64,000 nucleotides of DNA, from the NCBI GenBank assembly GCA_016713305.1, contig JADJPK010000031.1:496001-560000 (forward strand), in the 5' to 3' direction. Positions within the stretch are counted from its first letter, which is position 1. Each line of letters opens with the position of its first letter. A program made the translations under genes and the position numbers. The notes beneath the pieces were generated by a model. The model was not told where the DNA came from and did not search any database. It saw only the letters and a list, made by a program, of their open reading frames with translations. Below, piece by piece: positions 1 to 8,644 of this stretch. Source of the stretch: Betaproteobacteria bacterium (GTDB lineage: Bacteria > Pseudomonadota > Gammaproteobacteria > Burkholderiales > Ga0077523).

Positions 1-866
1 CTCCGCCAGGGACATTCCCTTGCCCTTGCGGGTGATCACGTGGAGGAACTGCGGCCCGTCCAGCTTGCGCACGTTGCGCAAGGTCGACACGAGCACCTCC
101 AGGTCATGGCCGTCGATGGGGCCGATGTAGTTGAATCCGAATTCCTCGAACAGCGTGCCCGGCGTCACCATGCCTTTCACGTGTTCCTCGGCGCGCCGAG
201 CCAGTTCCCACGCAGGCGGCACAGCCCGCAACATGCGTTCGCTCGCCTTCCGTGCGGTCGTGTAGACCCTTCCTGACAGGAGACGGGCAAGATAGTTGTT
301 CAACGCCCCCACGTTCTCCGAGATCGACATCTCGTTGTCGTTCAGCACGACGAGCAGATTGGCGTCGGTCGCCCCGGCGTTGTTGAGCGCCTCGAACGCC
401 TGCCCGGCGGTCATGGCGCCGTCGCCGATCACAGCGACCGAATGGCGGCGTTCGCCCTTGAGCCGGGAGGCCATGGCCATGCCAAGCGCCGCACCGATCG
501 ATGTGCTCGAGTGCGCGGTACCGAAGGTGTCGTAGCGACTTTCCTCCCGACGGGGAAAGCCCGCGAGGCCGTGCAGCTGGCGCAGGGTCGACATGGCCTC
601 GCGCCGTCCCGTGAGCACCTTGTGCGCATACGTCTGATGACCCACGTCCCAGACGATCCGGTCATCGGGTGTGTCGAACACGTAGTGCAGCGCGATCGTG
701 AGCTCGATCGTGCCCAGGTTGGAGGACAGGTGTCCGCCGGTACGCGACACCGAGTCGATGATGAATTCCCGCAATTCACGCGCGAGCTGGGAAGCTGGCG
801 GCGATCGAGCTTCCGCAGATCGGCCGGGTCGGAGATGTTCTCAAGCAGCCGCGGCGGCTCTGTCAT
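1..866 (-). CDS. dxs: 1-deoxy-D-xylulose-5-phosphate synthase, N-terminal part, with a one-base frameshift
   Basis: Thiamine-diphosphate enzyme that condenses pyruvate and glyceraldehyde 3-phosphate, the first step of the MEP isoprenoid pathway. The ATG at 866 overlaps the ispA stop as ATGA. The frame opens with MTEPPRLLENISDPADLRKL and reads to 'RRQLP'. It must then slip by one base at the G run 789-791 to continue as 'LARELREFIIDSVS', 'GGHLSSNLG', 'WDVGHQTYAHK', 'GTAHSST' and the ThDP motif 'GDGAMTAGQAFEAL'. One extra G there restores a continuous frame to the window edge, and I checked the phase at 414 and 714. About 288 of the usual ~620 residues are present because the gene runs off the left edge. 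The family call is very secure. Whether the shift is real or a homopolymer error cannot be decided here, but dxs is normally essential, which favours error. Confidence 0.93.
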
Positions 867-1762
867 GACTTGCGCGTCACGATGTAACGTCCCAGCTGCT
901 GGAGCCGCGCCGCCCGTTCACCGAGCGGGCGCAGGCCGCTCAGCGCGTCCGCGAGCAATTCGCCGGCAAACTCCCGGGCTCGTTCCACGCCCAGTACGCT
1001 CACGTAGGTCGCCTTGTCGTTGGCCGCATCCTTCCCGGCCGTCTTGCCCAGGGTTTCCGTCGATTCCGTGGCGTCGAGAACGTCGTCGACCACCTGGAAT
1101 GCCAGACCGACGAACTTGGCGAAGTGCGAAAGACCTTCCAGTTCATCGCCGGAGAGGCGGCCGCAGGCGGCTCCGAGGGTCACGGCGGCACGGATGAGCG
1201 CCCCCGTCTTGTGGATGTGCATGAATTCCAGCTCGGGCACCGTCAGCGTCTTCCCGGTGCTCGCGAGGTCCACGGCCTGCCCACCTGCCATGCCGCGGGA
1301 TCCCGCAGCCCGTGCGAGCAGGCCCAGCATATCGACCTGAGCGGCCGCATCGTCCGTCAGCGGAACGCCGGTCAGGCATTCGAACGCGAGACTTTGCAGG
1401 CTGTCCCCCACGAGCAAGGCCGTCGCCTCGTCGTACGCCACATGAACCGTGGGGCGCCCGCGGCGCAGGACGTCGTCGTCCATGCACGGAAGATCGTCGT
1501 GGACCAGCGAGTAGACATGGATGAATTCCACTGCCGCGGCTGCGCGGTCGACTCGCGCCGGATCGGCGCCTGCCGCCTCCCCGGCCGCATAGGCCAGCAG
1601 AGGCCGCACGCGCTTGCCGCCGCCGAGCGCCGCATAGCGCATGGCGTCGTGCAGGCGTTCGGGCGCAACGGTGGCCGCCGGCAGCAACGTCTCCAGGACG
1701 GTTTCGATGCGTGCCTGGTGCGTGCGCATCCAGGCGGAAAGATCACTGCTGGGAGTCTGCAC
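863..1762 (-). CDS. ispA: Farnesyl/geranyl diphosphate synthase
   Basis: Short-chain polyprenyl synthase that adds isopentenyl diphosphate to allylic diphosphates, giving C10/C15 precursors for quinones and undecaprenol. Both aspartate-rich motifs are visible: 'DDLPCMDDD' after 'HVYSLVH', and 'QVVDDVLD'. The family block 'ALGGGKRVRPLL' and the 'GKTAGKDAANDKATY' region are also present. Start choice is uncertain. The conserved N-terminus 'SDLSAWMRTHQ' begins within the end of xseB, so a GTG at 1762 (299 aa, the same length as E. coli IspA) or at 1774 fits better than the internal ATG at 1729. The gene overlaps xseB upstream and shares ATGA with dxs downstream, so the three genes form one operon feeding isoprenoid synthesis. 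Confidence 0.93.
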   Translation of the reverse strand: MQTPSSDLSAWMRTHQARIETVLETLLPAATVAPERLHDAMRYAALGGGKRVRPLLAYAAGEAAGADPARVDRAAAAVEFIHVYSLVHDDLPCMDDDVLRRGRPTVHVAYDEATALLVGDSLQSLAFECLTGVPLTDDAAAQVDMLGLLARAAGSRGMAGGQAVDLASTGKTLTVPELEFMHIHKTGALIRAAVTLGAACGRLSGDELEGLSHFAKFVGLAFQVVDDVLDATESTETLGKTAGKDAANDKATYVSVLGVERAREFAGELLADALSGLRPLGERAARLQQLGRYIVTRKS

Positions 1763-1997
1763 CCGGGAAGTCACGCAAGGTGTCGCCCTCGAGCACCTTG
1801 ATCTGCTGCTGTGCATCTTCGAGGACGGAACGGCAGAACCTGAGCAACTCGGCCCCGCGCCGGTAAGCGGCAAGCGACGCTTCCAGAGTGAGCTGCCCGC
1901 TTTCCATGGACGCGACGACCCCTTCCAGTTCGCTCATTGCGGATTCGAAGGAGGCGGAGCCGGCCGGCTGACAGGATTCTGTGGATGGAGGAGCCAT
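1743..1997 (-). CDS. xseB: Exodeoxyribonuclease VII small subunit
   Basis: 84-residue small subunit of exonuclease VII, which degrades single-stranded DNA together with XseA (not in this window). The typical helical pattern is present: 'FESAMSELEGVVASMESGQL' followed by 'LEASLAAYRRGAELLRFC'. It heads the xseB-ispA-dxs operon, and its 3' end overlaps ispA. The length and the acidic C-terminus fit the family. Confidence 0.93.
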   Translation of the reverse strand: MAPPSTESCQPAGSASFESAMSELEGVVASMESGQLTLEASLAAYRRGAELLRFCRSVLEDAQQQIKVLEGDTLRDFPGADSQQ

Positions 1998-2382
1998 TTG
2001 GCGCCCGGAAAACCTGTGAATCTACCCGAAGCCTCGTCGGGGGGTCAACGAACCGGTGCTCCCTGGCGCAGGCGCTGGACCGCTGGCCCGTTTCCACTGG
2101 CCCTGCCGCCGAGCGGCCCCATACGGCGTTACTGCCGCATCCGAGTCCTCACAAGAGGTCTGCAGCTTGCCCCGCTCCCGGAATGAGGGGAGAATCCACC
2201 GGCTGGGGTATGGGGTTTTGTGACTGCGTATCAGGACCTTGCTCACATATCCCGGAGTGTGGGCCGTTCCACGCATGGTAGCGGGGGCGGCTTTTTCATT
2301 TTCATCCGACACAACGTCGAAAGCGGTTGCCATCCCGGTTGGCGCGGATGCGGCCGCGGACTTAGGAGGTGGCACGCGCATC
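1998..2382. other. Divergent intergenic region between xseB and the Rieske oxygenase
   Basis: 385 bases with no supported gene. It must hold the promoters of both the xseB-ispA-dxs operon and the Rieske oxygenase. No convincing -35/-10 pair or operator was found. A strong Shine-Dalgarno, AGGAGG at 2364-2369, lies at the right edge. ORFs across this stretch are shadows with no family resemblance. Confidence 0.5.
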
Positions 2383-3498
2383 ATGACCGATCTGGCCAAT
2401 CTTTCGGCTCTCACCACGACGCCCACCCAATTGCCGGTGGACTGGTACTTCGACCGGGGGATCTACGAACTGGAGCTGAAACTCCTCTTCGACCAGGGGC
2501 CCGGCTACGTCGGCCATGAGCTGATGGTGCCGGAGACCGGGGACTATCACACGCTGGAGTGGTCAGGGCACGGCAAGACGCTGTTCCGCAACGCGAACGG
2601 CATCGAACTGCTGAGCAATGTGTGCCGTCATCGCCAGGCGATCATGCTGAAGGGCCGCGGCCGCAGCGAGAACATCGTCTGTCCGCTGCATCGGTGGACT
2701 TACGACACTCAAGGCAAGCTTCTGGGCGCCCCGCACTTCCCGGGCAATCCATGCCTGGATCTGGGCAAATCGCCCCTGCAGAACTGGAACGGACTTCTTT
2801 TTTCCGGCAAGAGGAACATCGCGGCCGATCTGGCAAGCGCGGCGCTCAGGCGCGATTTCGACTTCTCCGGCTATCTGTACCACAACACGGTGATCGAGGA
2901 ATACCCGATCAACTGGAAGACCTTCATCGAGGTGTACCTCGAGGACTACCACGTCGTGCCGTTCCACCCGGGACTGGGGCAGTTCGTGAACTGCGACAGC
3001 CTCAACTGGGAGTTCGGCGACTGGTACAGCGTCCAGACCGTAGGTGTCTTCCAGCGCCTGGGCAAGCCCGGCACGAACACCTACAGGCGCTGGCACGAAC
3101 AGGTGCTGAAGTACTACGGAAACCAGACGCCTCCCCAGGGTGCGATCTGGCTCACGTACTACCCCAACATCATGGTCGAGTGGTACCCGCACGTGCTCGT
3201 GATCTCCACCATCATTCCGCGCGGCATCGAAGCCTGCACCAACGTGATCGAGTTCTACTATCCGGAGGACATCGCGCTCTTCGAACCGGAATTCGTGGCT
3301 GCCGAACAGGCAGCGTACGACGAGACGGCGGTGGAGGACCGCGAGATCTGCGAGCGCATGCAGGAGGGCAGGCGCGCCCTGTGGTTGCGGGGGGAGAACG
3401 AAGTGGGGCCTTATCAGTCGCCGATGGAAGACGGCATGGTCCACTTCCATGAGTTCATCCGGCGCCACCTCGAACCCGCTCTGACGTCGTTCAAGTAG
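2383..3498 (+). CDS. Aromatic ring-hydroxylating oxygenase, alpha subunit (Rieske type)
   Basis: 371-residue oxygenase subunit. The Rieske [2Fe-2S] motif is complete: 'CRHR' then 'CPLHRW' 21 residues on. The mononuclear iron site is visible in 'EVYLEDYHVVPFHPG' (D/H/H type), with a late acidic ligand likely near 'FEPEF'. The start at 2383 is set by AGGAGG 13 nt upstream, and longer in-frame starts lack a ribosome site. There is no neighbouring beta subunit, ferredoxin or reductase, so the redox partners are encoded elsewhere. The substrate cannot be told. Divergence from xseB is, to my recollection, a common arrangement in betaproteobacteria. Confidence 0.9.
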   Translation: MTDLANLSALTTTPTQLPVDWYFDRGIYELELKLLFDQGPGYVGHELMVPETGDYHTLEWSGHGKTLFRNANGIELLSNVCRHRQAIMLKGRGRSENIVCPLHRWTYDTQGKLLGAPHFPGNPCLDLGKSPLQNWNGLLFSGKRNIAADLASAALRRDFDFSGYLYHNTVIEEYPINWKTFIEVYLEDYHVVPFHPGLGQFVNCDSLNWEFGDWYSVQTVGVFQRLGKPGTNTYRRWHEQVLKYYGNQTPPQGAIWLTYYPNIMVEWYPHVLVISTIIPRGIEACTNVIEFYYPEDIALFEPEFVAAEQAAYDETAVEDREICERMQEGRRALWLRGENEVGPYQSPMEDGMVHFHEFIRRHLEPALTSFK

Positions 3499-3634
3499 TA
3501 CCGTACCGACAACGCGGGGAGGTCCGCCTCCTCGCGCCGGTATCCTCCGGTTGTCCCGGTTTCCTTGCCCGGCCCGACCGGCGTCCGCCCCCCTCCGTAC
3601 CCTACCTCACCCATCGTTCCTTCCGCCGATCGCC

Positions 3635-4486
3635 ATGGGATCGCTCTGGATGCTCGCCGCCGGACTGGCCTTCGCCAGCATGGGCGTGTTCGCGAAGCTC
3701 GGTGCCGAGCATTTCTCCAGCGCGGAACTGGTCTTCTACCGGTCGGTGGTGGGCACGGTGACGCTTGGCGCCCTCGCCAGGTTTCGCGGCTGGCGGATCG
3801 CCACTCCCCACTGGCCGCTGCATCTGACCCGGGGACTGTTCGGCGTGGTTTCGCTGGGCCTCTATTTCTACTGCATTGCACACCTGCCGCTCGCGACGGC
3901 CGTCACGCTCAATTACACGTCGCCGCTCTTTCTGGCCGTCATCACCATGGTCCTCCTGCGTGAGCGGCCCCATGGACCGCTCGTGGTGGCAGTCCTCGTT
4001 TCGTTCTCGGGCGTGTTGATGCTGCTCGAGCCCACGGTGAGACAGGAACAGCTCTTCGAAGGCGCGCTCGGTCTGGGGTCCGGTCTGCTGGCAGCCTTCG
4101 CCTATGCGAACGTGAAGCGTCTGGGCGCCAGCGGCGAGCCGAGCTGGCGGGTGGTCTTCTACTTCACGGCGTTCTCCACGGTCATCGCAGCGATTGCCAT
4201 GGCTTTGACGGGGGTGCATGCGCTTGGCTGGCACAACCTCTGGATCGTTCTGGGCATCGGGGCCACGGCGACGATAGGTCAGTTCGCGATGACCCGGGCC
4301 TACCACACGGGCAACACGCTCGTGGTCGGCGCCCTGTCCTTCTCCACGGTGGTGTTCTCGGCCCTGCTGGGGTGGACACTCTGGGACAAAACCCCGGCGG
4401 CGGCCGGATGGACGGGCATCAATCTCATCGTCGCCGGAGGTCTCATGAGCCTGGGTACCATGGGCCGATTGCCCAGGAAGACCTGA
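3635..4486 (+). CDS. EamA/DMT superfamily permease
   Basis: 283-residue inner-membrane protein with about ten hydrophobic segments in two repeated EamA halves. The first starts 'GSLWMLAAGLAFASMGVFAK' and ends around 'GVLMLLEP'. The second starts around 'GALGLGSGLLAAFAYANVKR'. Features typical of drug/metabolite exporters include 'SAELVFYRSVVG' and 'ALNYTSPLF'-like text ('AVTLNYTSPLF'). The ATG at 3635 is preferred because the upstream in-frame sequence (from 3551) is proline-rich and not membrane-like. The substrate is unknown; candidates are amino acid or metabolite efflux. Confidence 0.88.
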   Translation: MGSLWMLAAGLAFASMGVFAKLGAEHFSSAELVFYRSVVGTVTLGALARFRGWRIATPHWPLHLTRGLFGVVSLGLYFYCIAHLPLATAVTLNYTSPLFLAVITMVLLRERPHGPLVVAVLVSFSGVLMLLEPTVRQEQLFEGALGLGSGLLAAFAYANVKRLGASGEPSWRVVFYFTAFSTVIAAIAMALTGVHALGWHNLWIVLGIGATATIGQFAMTRAYHTGNTLVVGALSFSTVVFSALLGWTLWDKTPAAAGWTGINLIVAGGLMSLGTMGRLPRKT

Positions 4487-4572
4487 AGCGCCGCTCCCGG
4501 CCGCCCGCTCGAGCCGTCCGTCTGCAGTCACGGTATGCTCCGCCTGTCCAGGCCAATACGCGTTCCCACACC

Positions 4573-5790
4573 ATGATCACCATTCAGCACGAAGGCGCAC
4601 TCATCACCGTCGGAGTCTTCGGCGAGTTCGCCGTGAACGACTATCGCGAATTCGAGAAGGAAGTGCTCGCGACCGTGCGTCTTTCCGGAAAGGTCGATCT
4701 GCTCGTGGACCTGCGGGACATGATGCGCTACACGCTGGACGTCGCATGGGAGGACATCCGCTTCGTCCGTGCCCATGCGCACGATTTCCGCCGGGTCGCC
4801 GTGATCGCGCGCGACGAGCTGACCGTGTGGCTGGGATGGCTCACCCGGCTCATTTCCGGCGCGGACGTCCGCGTGTTCGACGACGAGTCGCAAGCACGCG
4901 AATGGCTTGCCGAGAACGTTCCCTCAACACTTCCACTCACCACGATGAACTTCACCTCGCTCATTTCGATCGCCGATCTCGCCCGCAACCTCGGTGACCC
5001 CGGCCTCGTTGTCTTCGATTGCCGCCACGATCTCGTCAACAAGACGATCGGCACCGAGTCCTACGCCAAGTCACATCTGCCTCGCGCCCGCTTCGCGCAC
5101 GTCGACAACGATCTCGCGGGGGCCCTGACGGGTACGAACGGCCGCCATCCTTTTCTTGAGCGGGACGCGTTCGTGGCATGGCTGGGCCGCATGGGCGTCA
5201 CGCGCGACACCCAGGTCGTGGGTTACGACGCCAGCGGGGGCACCTACGCAGCACGCCTGTGGTGGATGCTCAAGGTCTGGCTCGGCCACGAGAAAGTGGC
5301 CGTGCTGAACGGCGGCTGGGACGCCTGGGTGCGAACCGGCCATCCCACGACCGTCGACGTGCCCTCGCCCAGCCCCGTCCGGTACGAACCGCGGGGCGGC
5401 GCAGATCTGACCGTGGATGCCGATCAGATACTCGCGCACATCGGCAAGGGCGAACTCCTGGTGATCGACGCGCGCGCGGCAGACCGCTTCCGGGGTCAGA
5501 ACGAAACCATCGACCCCGTGGGAGGGCACATCCCCGGTGCAGTGAACCGCTTTTTCCGGGACAACCTCGATCCCATGGGGTTCTTCAAGCCGGCCGAGGA
5601 ACTGAGGGCCGCCTTCGCCCCCCTGGTGGGGTCCCGTCCGCTGTGGCAGGTGGTGAATTCCTGCGGTTCCGGCGTCTCCGCCTGTCACAACCTGCTGGCC
5701 CTCGAGATTGCCGGCATGGGAGGCACCAAGCTCTATCCCGGTTCCTGGAGCGAATGGTGCGCCGACCCGGCTCGGCCTGTCGAAACCTGA
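4573..5790 (+). CDS. SpoIIAA-like domain fused to a thiosulfate/3-mercaptopyruvate sulfurtransferase
   Basis: 405-residue fusion read from the ATG at 4573. Residues 1-118 form a SpoIIAA-like/STAS domain ('ITIQHEGALITVGVFGEF', 'VDLLVDLRDM', 'FRRVAVIARDELTVWLGWL', 'VRVFDDESQAREWL'). Residues 125-405 form a complete two-rhodanese-domain sulfurtransferase: 'VVFDCRHDL', 'GTNGRHPF', 'YDASGGTYAARLWWML', 'VLNGGWDAWV'. It ends in the catalytic loop 'CGSGVSACHN', the CGSGV(T/S)A form usual for 3-mercaptopyruvate sulfurtransferases. To my knowledge these are usually separate adjacent genes. The internal ATG at 4945 is the expected start of a free-standing sulfurtransferase. It overlaps a TGA in the +1 frame (ATGA), so an ancestral stop lost by a small frameshift just upstream is possible. 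Confidence 0.87.
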   Translation: MITIQHEGALITVGVFGEFAVNDYREFEKEVLATVRLSGKVDLLVDLRDMMRYTLDVAWEDIRFVRAHAHDFRRVAVIARDELTVWLGWLTRLISGADVRVFDDESQAREWLAENVPSTLPLTTMNFTSLISIADLARNLGDPGLVVFDCRHDLVNKTIGTESYAKSHLPRARFAHVDNDLAGALTGTNGRHPFLERDAFVAWLGRMGVTRDTQVVGYDASGGTYAARLWWMLKVWLGHEKVAVLNGGWDAWVRTGHPTTVDVPSPSPVRYEPRGGADLTVDADQILAHIGKGELLVIDARAADRFRGQNETIDPVGGHIPGAVNRFFRDNLDPMGFFKPAEELRAAFAPLVGSRPLWQVVNSCGSGVSACHNLLALEIAGMGGTKLYPGSWSEWCADPARPVET

Positions 5791-5805
5791 CCCCCGGTCT
5801 CGATC

Positions 5806-6192
5806 ATGGCGTGGGCGGCCGACCTGGTGCTGGTGGTCCACGCGGCCTTCGTGCTCTTCGTGACCGGAGGCTTCGCGCTGATCTGGCTGGGCCATTGGCG
5901 ACGCTGGGGCTGGATCGGGAATCGTGTATTCCGCTCCCTTCATCTGGCCGCCGTCACTTTCGTCGCGATCGAAGCGCTCATCGGGTTGGCGTGCCCCCTC
6001 ACCGTGTGGGAGGACGCCCTGCGGGGGCACACGGACGATCGTTCCTTCGTGGCCCGTGTGCTGCATGCGGTGATCTTCTACGATTTTCCCGAGTGGGTCT
6101 TCACCGCGGCCTACGTCGCGTTCGCTGCAGTCACCATTGCGACCAACCAGGTCGTGCCCATGGACGGCTGGCGGAGCCGGCGACGGCCGTGA
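5806..6192 (+). CDS. DUF2784 family membrane protein
   Basis: 128-residue protein with about four membrane segments ('ADLVLVVHAAFVLFVTGGFALIW', 'LHLAAVTFVAIEALIGL', 'HAVIFYDFPEWVFTAAYVAF'). It carries the family signature 'CPLTVWED' after the second half of the protein. DUF2784 function is unknown. It lies 15 bases after the sulfurtransferase fusion and is probably cotranscribed with it. Confidence 0.85.
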   Translation: MAWAADLVLVVHAAFVLFVTGGFALIWLGHWRRWGWIGNRVFRSLHLAAVTFVAIEALIGLACPLTVWEDALRGHTDDRSFVARVLHAVIFYDFPEWVFTAAYVAFAAVTIATNQVVPMDGWRSRRRP

Positions 6193-6201
6193 TATCCGGT
6201 T

Positions 6202-7463
6202 TCATGCTCCGGCCGTCCGCCCCCGGTTGACCGACTCACGATCGAATCCTGCCGTCTGCTTGTAGCTCCGGGCGATCTCCTCGAGCTCCGTCCGCGGAAT
6301 CACCTGAAGGATGTCGTCGAAGCCGTTCGGCGCTCGGTCCTCCGCCAGTTGCAGCACCCGGTCGGGCCCCCCCTTGCGGTTGGCGTGCACGACCGCGGGC
6401 GTGGCGGGAAGCCGGGCAGCCTCGTAGGCGGCGAGCGCGTCCTCGACCGTCGGCGCGGAAGTCCACTGCCGTGCCAGTTCCGCCGCATCGAGAATGGCTT
6501 GCGATGCTCCGTTGGAACCCACCGGATACATGGGATGCGCGGCGTCCCCCAGCAACGTCACGCGGCCGTACGTCCATCGCGGAAGAGGATCGCGGTCGAC
6601 CATCGGGAATTCGAAACAGGCCTCCGCCCCGTCGATCAGTTCGGGCACGCTCAACCAGCCGAAATCCCACCCCGCGAACGGTTCCCGGAACACCGACTTG
6701 TCGACTTTGCGGTTCCAGTCGCTGCGGGGCGGCGTGAATTCCAGCGGCACCTGCAATTCCGCGATCCAGTTGACCAGCGAGCGGCCACGCCTGCGTGCGG
6801 GCTCGGAAATGGGATAGCACACGAACTTCTGCCGGTCGTGGCCGGCCCACACCATGGATCGCCCGGTCAGGAACGGGGCTCGCTCCGTGGTCGCCCGCCA
6901 GAGCATTCTTCCCGAGAATCGAGGCAGACCCTCGTCCGGATAGAAGGCACGCCGGACCATCGAATGGATGCCGTCCGCGCCGATCAGCGCACAGCCTTCC
7001 ACATCCACGTGCGTGTCCGAATCGCGATCCAGGAAGCGCGCGGCCACCCCTCCTTCGAGTTCTCGAACGCCGACAGCGTGCACCCCGTCCGGACCGATCC
7101 TGGCGGCAACGCGGCCATGGCCGCCCGATGGAGGATCATCTGCAGTTCGCCGCGGTGGATGGAGTACTGCGGCACCACATAGCCCGCCGCACGCCCCCTC
7201 GGCTCCTGCCAGATGTGCTGGCCGAACTTGTTCACGTAGATCAGTTCGGCCGTTTCGATCGCCGTGCAGGCAAGCGCCTCCTCGAGACCCAGATCGTGAA
7301 GCACCCTCACGGCGTGGGGCTGGAGATTGATGCCCACACCCAGAGGCCGCACTTCGGCAGCCGCCTCGTAGACTTCCACGGCTGCTCCGGCGCGATGCAG
7401 ACACAGCGCCGTGACGAGACCGCCGATGCCGCCCCCGGCGACGATCACCTTGCCTTCATTCAT
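6202..7463 (-). CDS. FAD-dependent monooxygenase (PhzS/salicylate hydroxylase type) with a one-base frameshift
   Basis: Class A flavoprotein hydroxylase. The N-terminal part from the ATG at 7463 shows the FAD dinucleotide fold 'KVIVAGGGIGGLVTALCLHRAG' and 'GVGINLQPHAVRVL'. The C-terminal part in another frame shows the 'DG' motif 'GADGIHSMVRR' and the 'GD' motif 'LLGDAAHPMYPVGSNG', then 'ASQAILDAAELA'. The two parts join at the C run 7047-7050, where one missing base breaks the frame between 'SAFENSKEG' and 'VAARFLDRDSD'. Adding one C heals it to a product of about 420 residues. The ATG overlaps the stop of the thioesterase gene upstream (ATGA), so the two are cotranscribed. Likely role: hydroxylation of an aromatic acid or CoA-derived metabolite. 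Confidence 0.88.
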
Positions 7464-7927
7464 TCGTGCGCTCCCTTGTCCGCTTCCCCGGGTGTCCGCG
7501 TTTGCCGACCGGCCGGCATGACGGCCATGGTGATCCGCGAAAGACAGACGCGGCGTCCCTCCCCGTCCCGAATATCGATCTGCCACACGTGAGTCGACCG
7601 ACCAAGGTGGATGGGGTCGGCTCTCCCGTGAACCCACCCGTCACTCACGCTGCGCAGGTGGTTGGCATTGATGTCCAGCCCCACGCAGTAGAACCTGTCG
7701 CGGTCCAGGCAATACGCGGCTGCGCAGCTGCCGAGCGTCTCCGCGAGCAGCACCGATGCGCCTCCGTGGAGAATGCCGTGAGGCTGTCTGGTGCGCCCAT
7801 CGACAGGCATCCGGGCCGCGAGGAAATCGTCTCCGATCTCGGTGAATTCGATGCCCAGTGCCTCCACCGCCGTATGGCGATGGCTTGTGGCGAGTTCCTG
7901 CAGGGTGGGGCGCGTCATCCAGATCAT
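7460..7927 (-). CDS. PaaI-type hotdog thioesterase
   Basis: About 155 residues with the hotdog motif 'QPHGILHGGASVLLAETLGS' (HGG...E active-site region) and the closing strand 'HVWQIDIRDGEGRRVCLSRITMAV'. It probably hydrolyses acyl- or aryl-CoA, like PaaI or 1,4-dihydroxy-2-naphthoyl-CoA thioesterases. Start ATG at 7927 or 7918; a TTG at 7960 is possible but no ribosome site decides it. The stop overlaps the monooxygenase start by 4 nt, suggesting both act on one aromatic/CoA route. Confidence 0.88.
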   Translation of the reverse strand: MIWMTRPTLQELATSHRHTAVEALGIEFTEIGDDFLAARMPVDGRTRQPHGILHGGASVLLAETLGSCAAAYCLDRDRFYCVGLDINANHLRSVSDGWVHGRADPIHLGRSTHVWQIDIRDGEGRRVCLSRITMAVMPAGRQTRTPGEADKGAHE

Positions 7928-8044
7928 GGGGGAATGCCGATAGAGGGAATCCAGGCCCAAAGATATCCGGAATCCGGAACCGGTGCGGGTCCGTTCGGCA
8001 TCCGCCCCGTCGATCCGACGTCCGCCGGAGAGTACCCTTCACGG

Positions 8045-8530
8045 ATGGAAACCTGGCCCCTTCGTCTGAAACCGGGAACGGATCTGCGGCAGGAACTCGA
8101 AGCCCTGACCAGGGAGAAGGCCTGGATGGCCGCCTTCGTGGTGGCGGGCATAGGCAGTCTCTCGAAGGCGTCCCTTCGCCTCGCATCCGCGCCGCTCGCC
8201 TGCCGCATCGACGGAAATCTGGAACTTCTCTGCCTCTCCGGAACGCTCTGTCCCGACGGTGCGCATCTTCATGCGAGCGTATCCGACGCTGACGGCCAGA
8301 TCCTGGGCGGGCACGTGGGACAAGGATGCATCGTCCGCACGACGGCGGAGATCCTCGTTGCCGTACTGCCCGAGTGGCGCTTCGCGCGGGAGTTCGATGC
8401 ATCCACAGGCTACGTGGAACTGGTGATCCGCGAGGCCACGGCACACTCGACGTCTGAGATCGCGTATGGCAGTCCCGGTTTGGTCCCCCAGCCCGACGGC
8501 GCGCCCCGCCGTCAATCGCCGCACGATTGA
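8045..8530 (+). CDS. PPC/DUF296 domain protein
   Basis: 161 residues matching the PPC fold (plant and prokaryote conserved, DUF296) from start to end. The opening is 'LRLKPGTDLRQELEALTREKAWMAAFVVAGIGSL', read here in parts. It is followed by 'LSGTLCPDGAHLHASVSDADG', then 'GGHVGQGCIVRTTAEI'. The His residues in 'HLH' and 'GGH' are the usual metal ligands. Family members are described as DNA-binding or of unknown enzymatic role. The gene stands divergent to the thioesterase/monooxygenase pair, 117 bases away. Confidence 0.86.
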   Translation: METWPLRLKPGTDLRQELEALTREKAWMAAFVVAGIGSLSKASLRLASAPLACRIDGNLELLCLSGTLCPDGAHLHASVSDADGQILGGHVGQGCIVRTTAEILVAVLPEWRFAREFDASTGYVELVIREATAHSTSEIAYGSPGLVPQPDGAPRRQSPHD

Positions 8531-8644
8531 CGCATGTCAGCATGCATGTCGGTACTGCACGGTAACGTGGCGGTGAATCAGGTAAGGGCGTTTGATCGCG
8601 CCTTGTCTGGCTGACGCAACATCACATCACCGGGAGAAGCGCAC

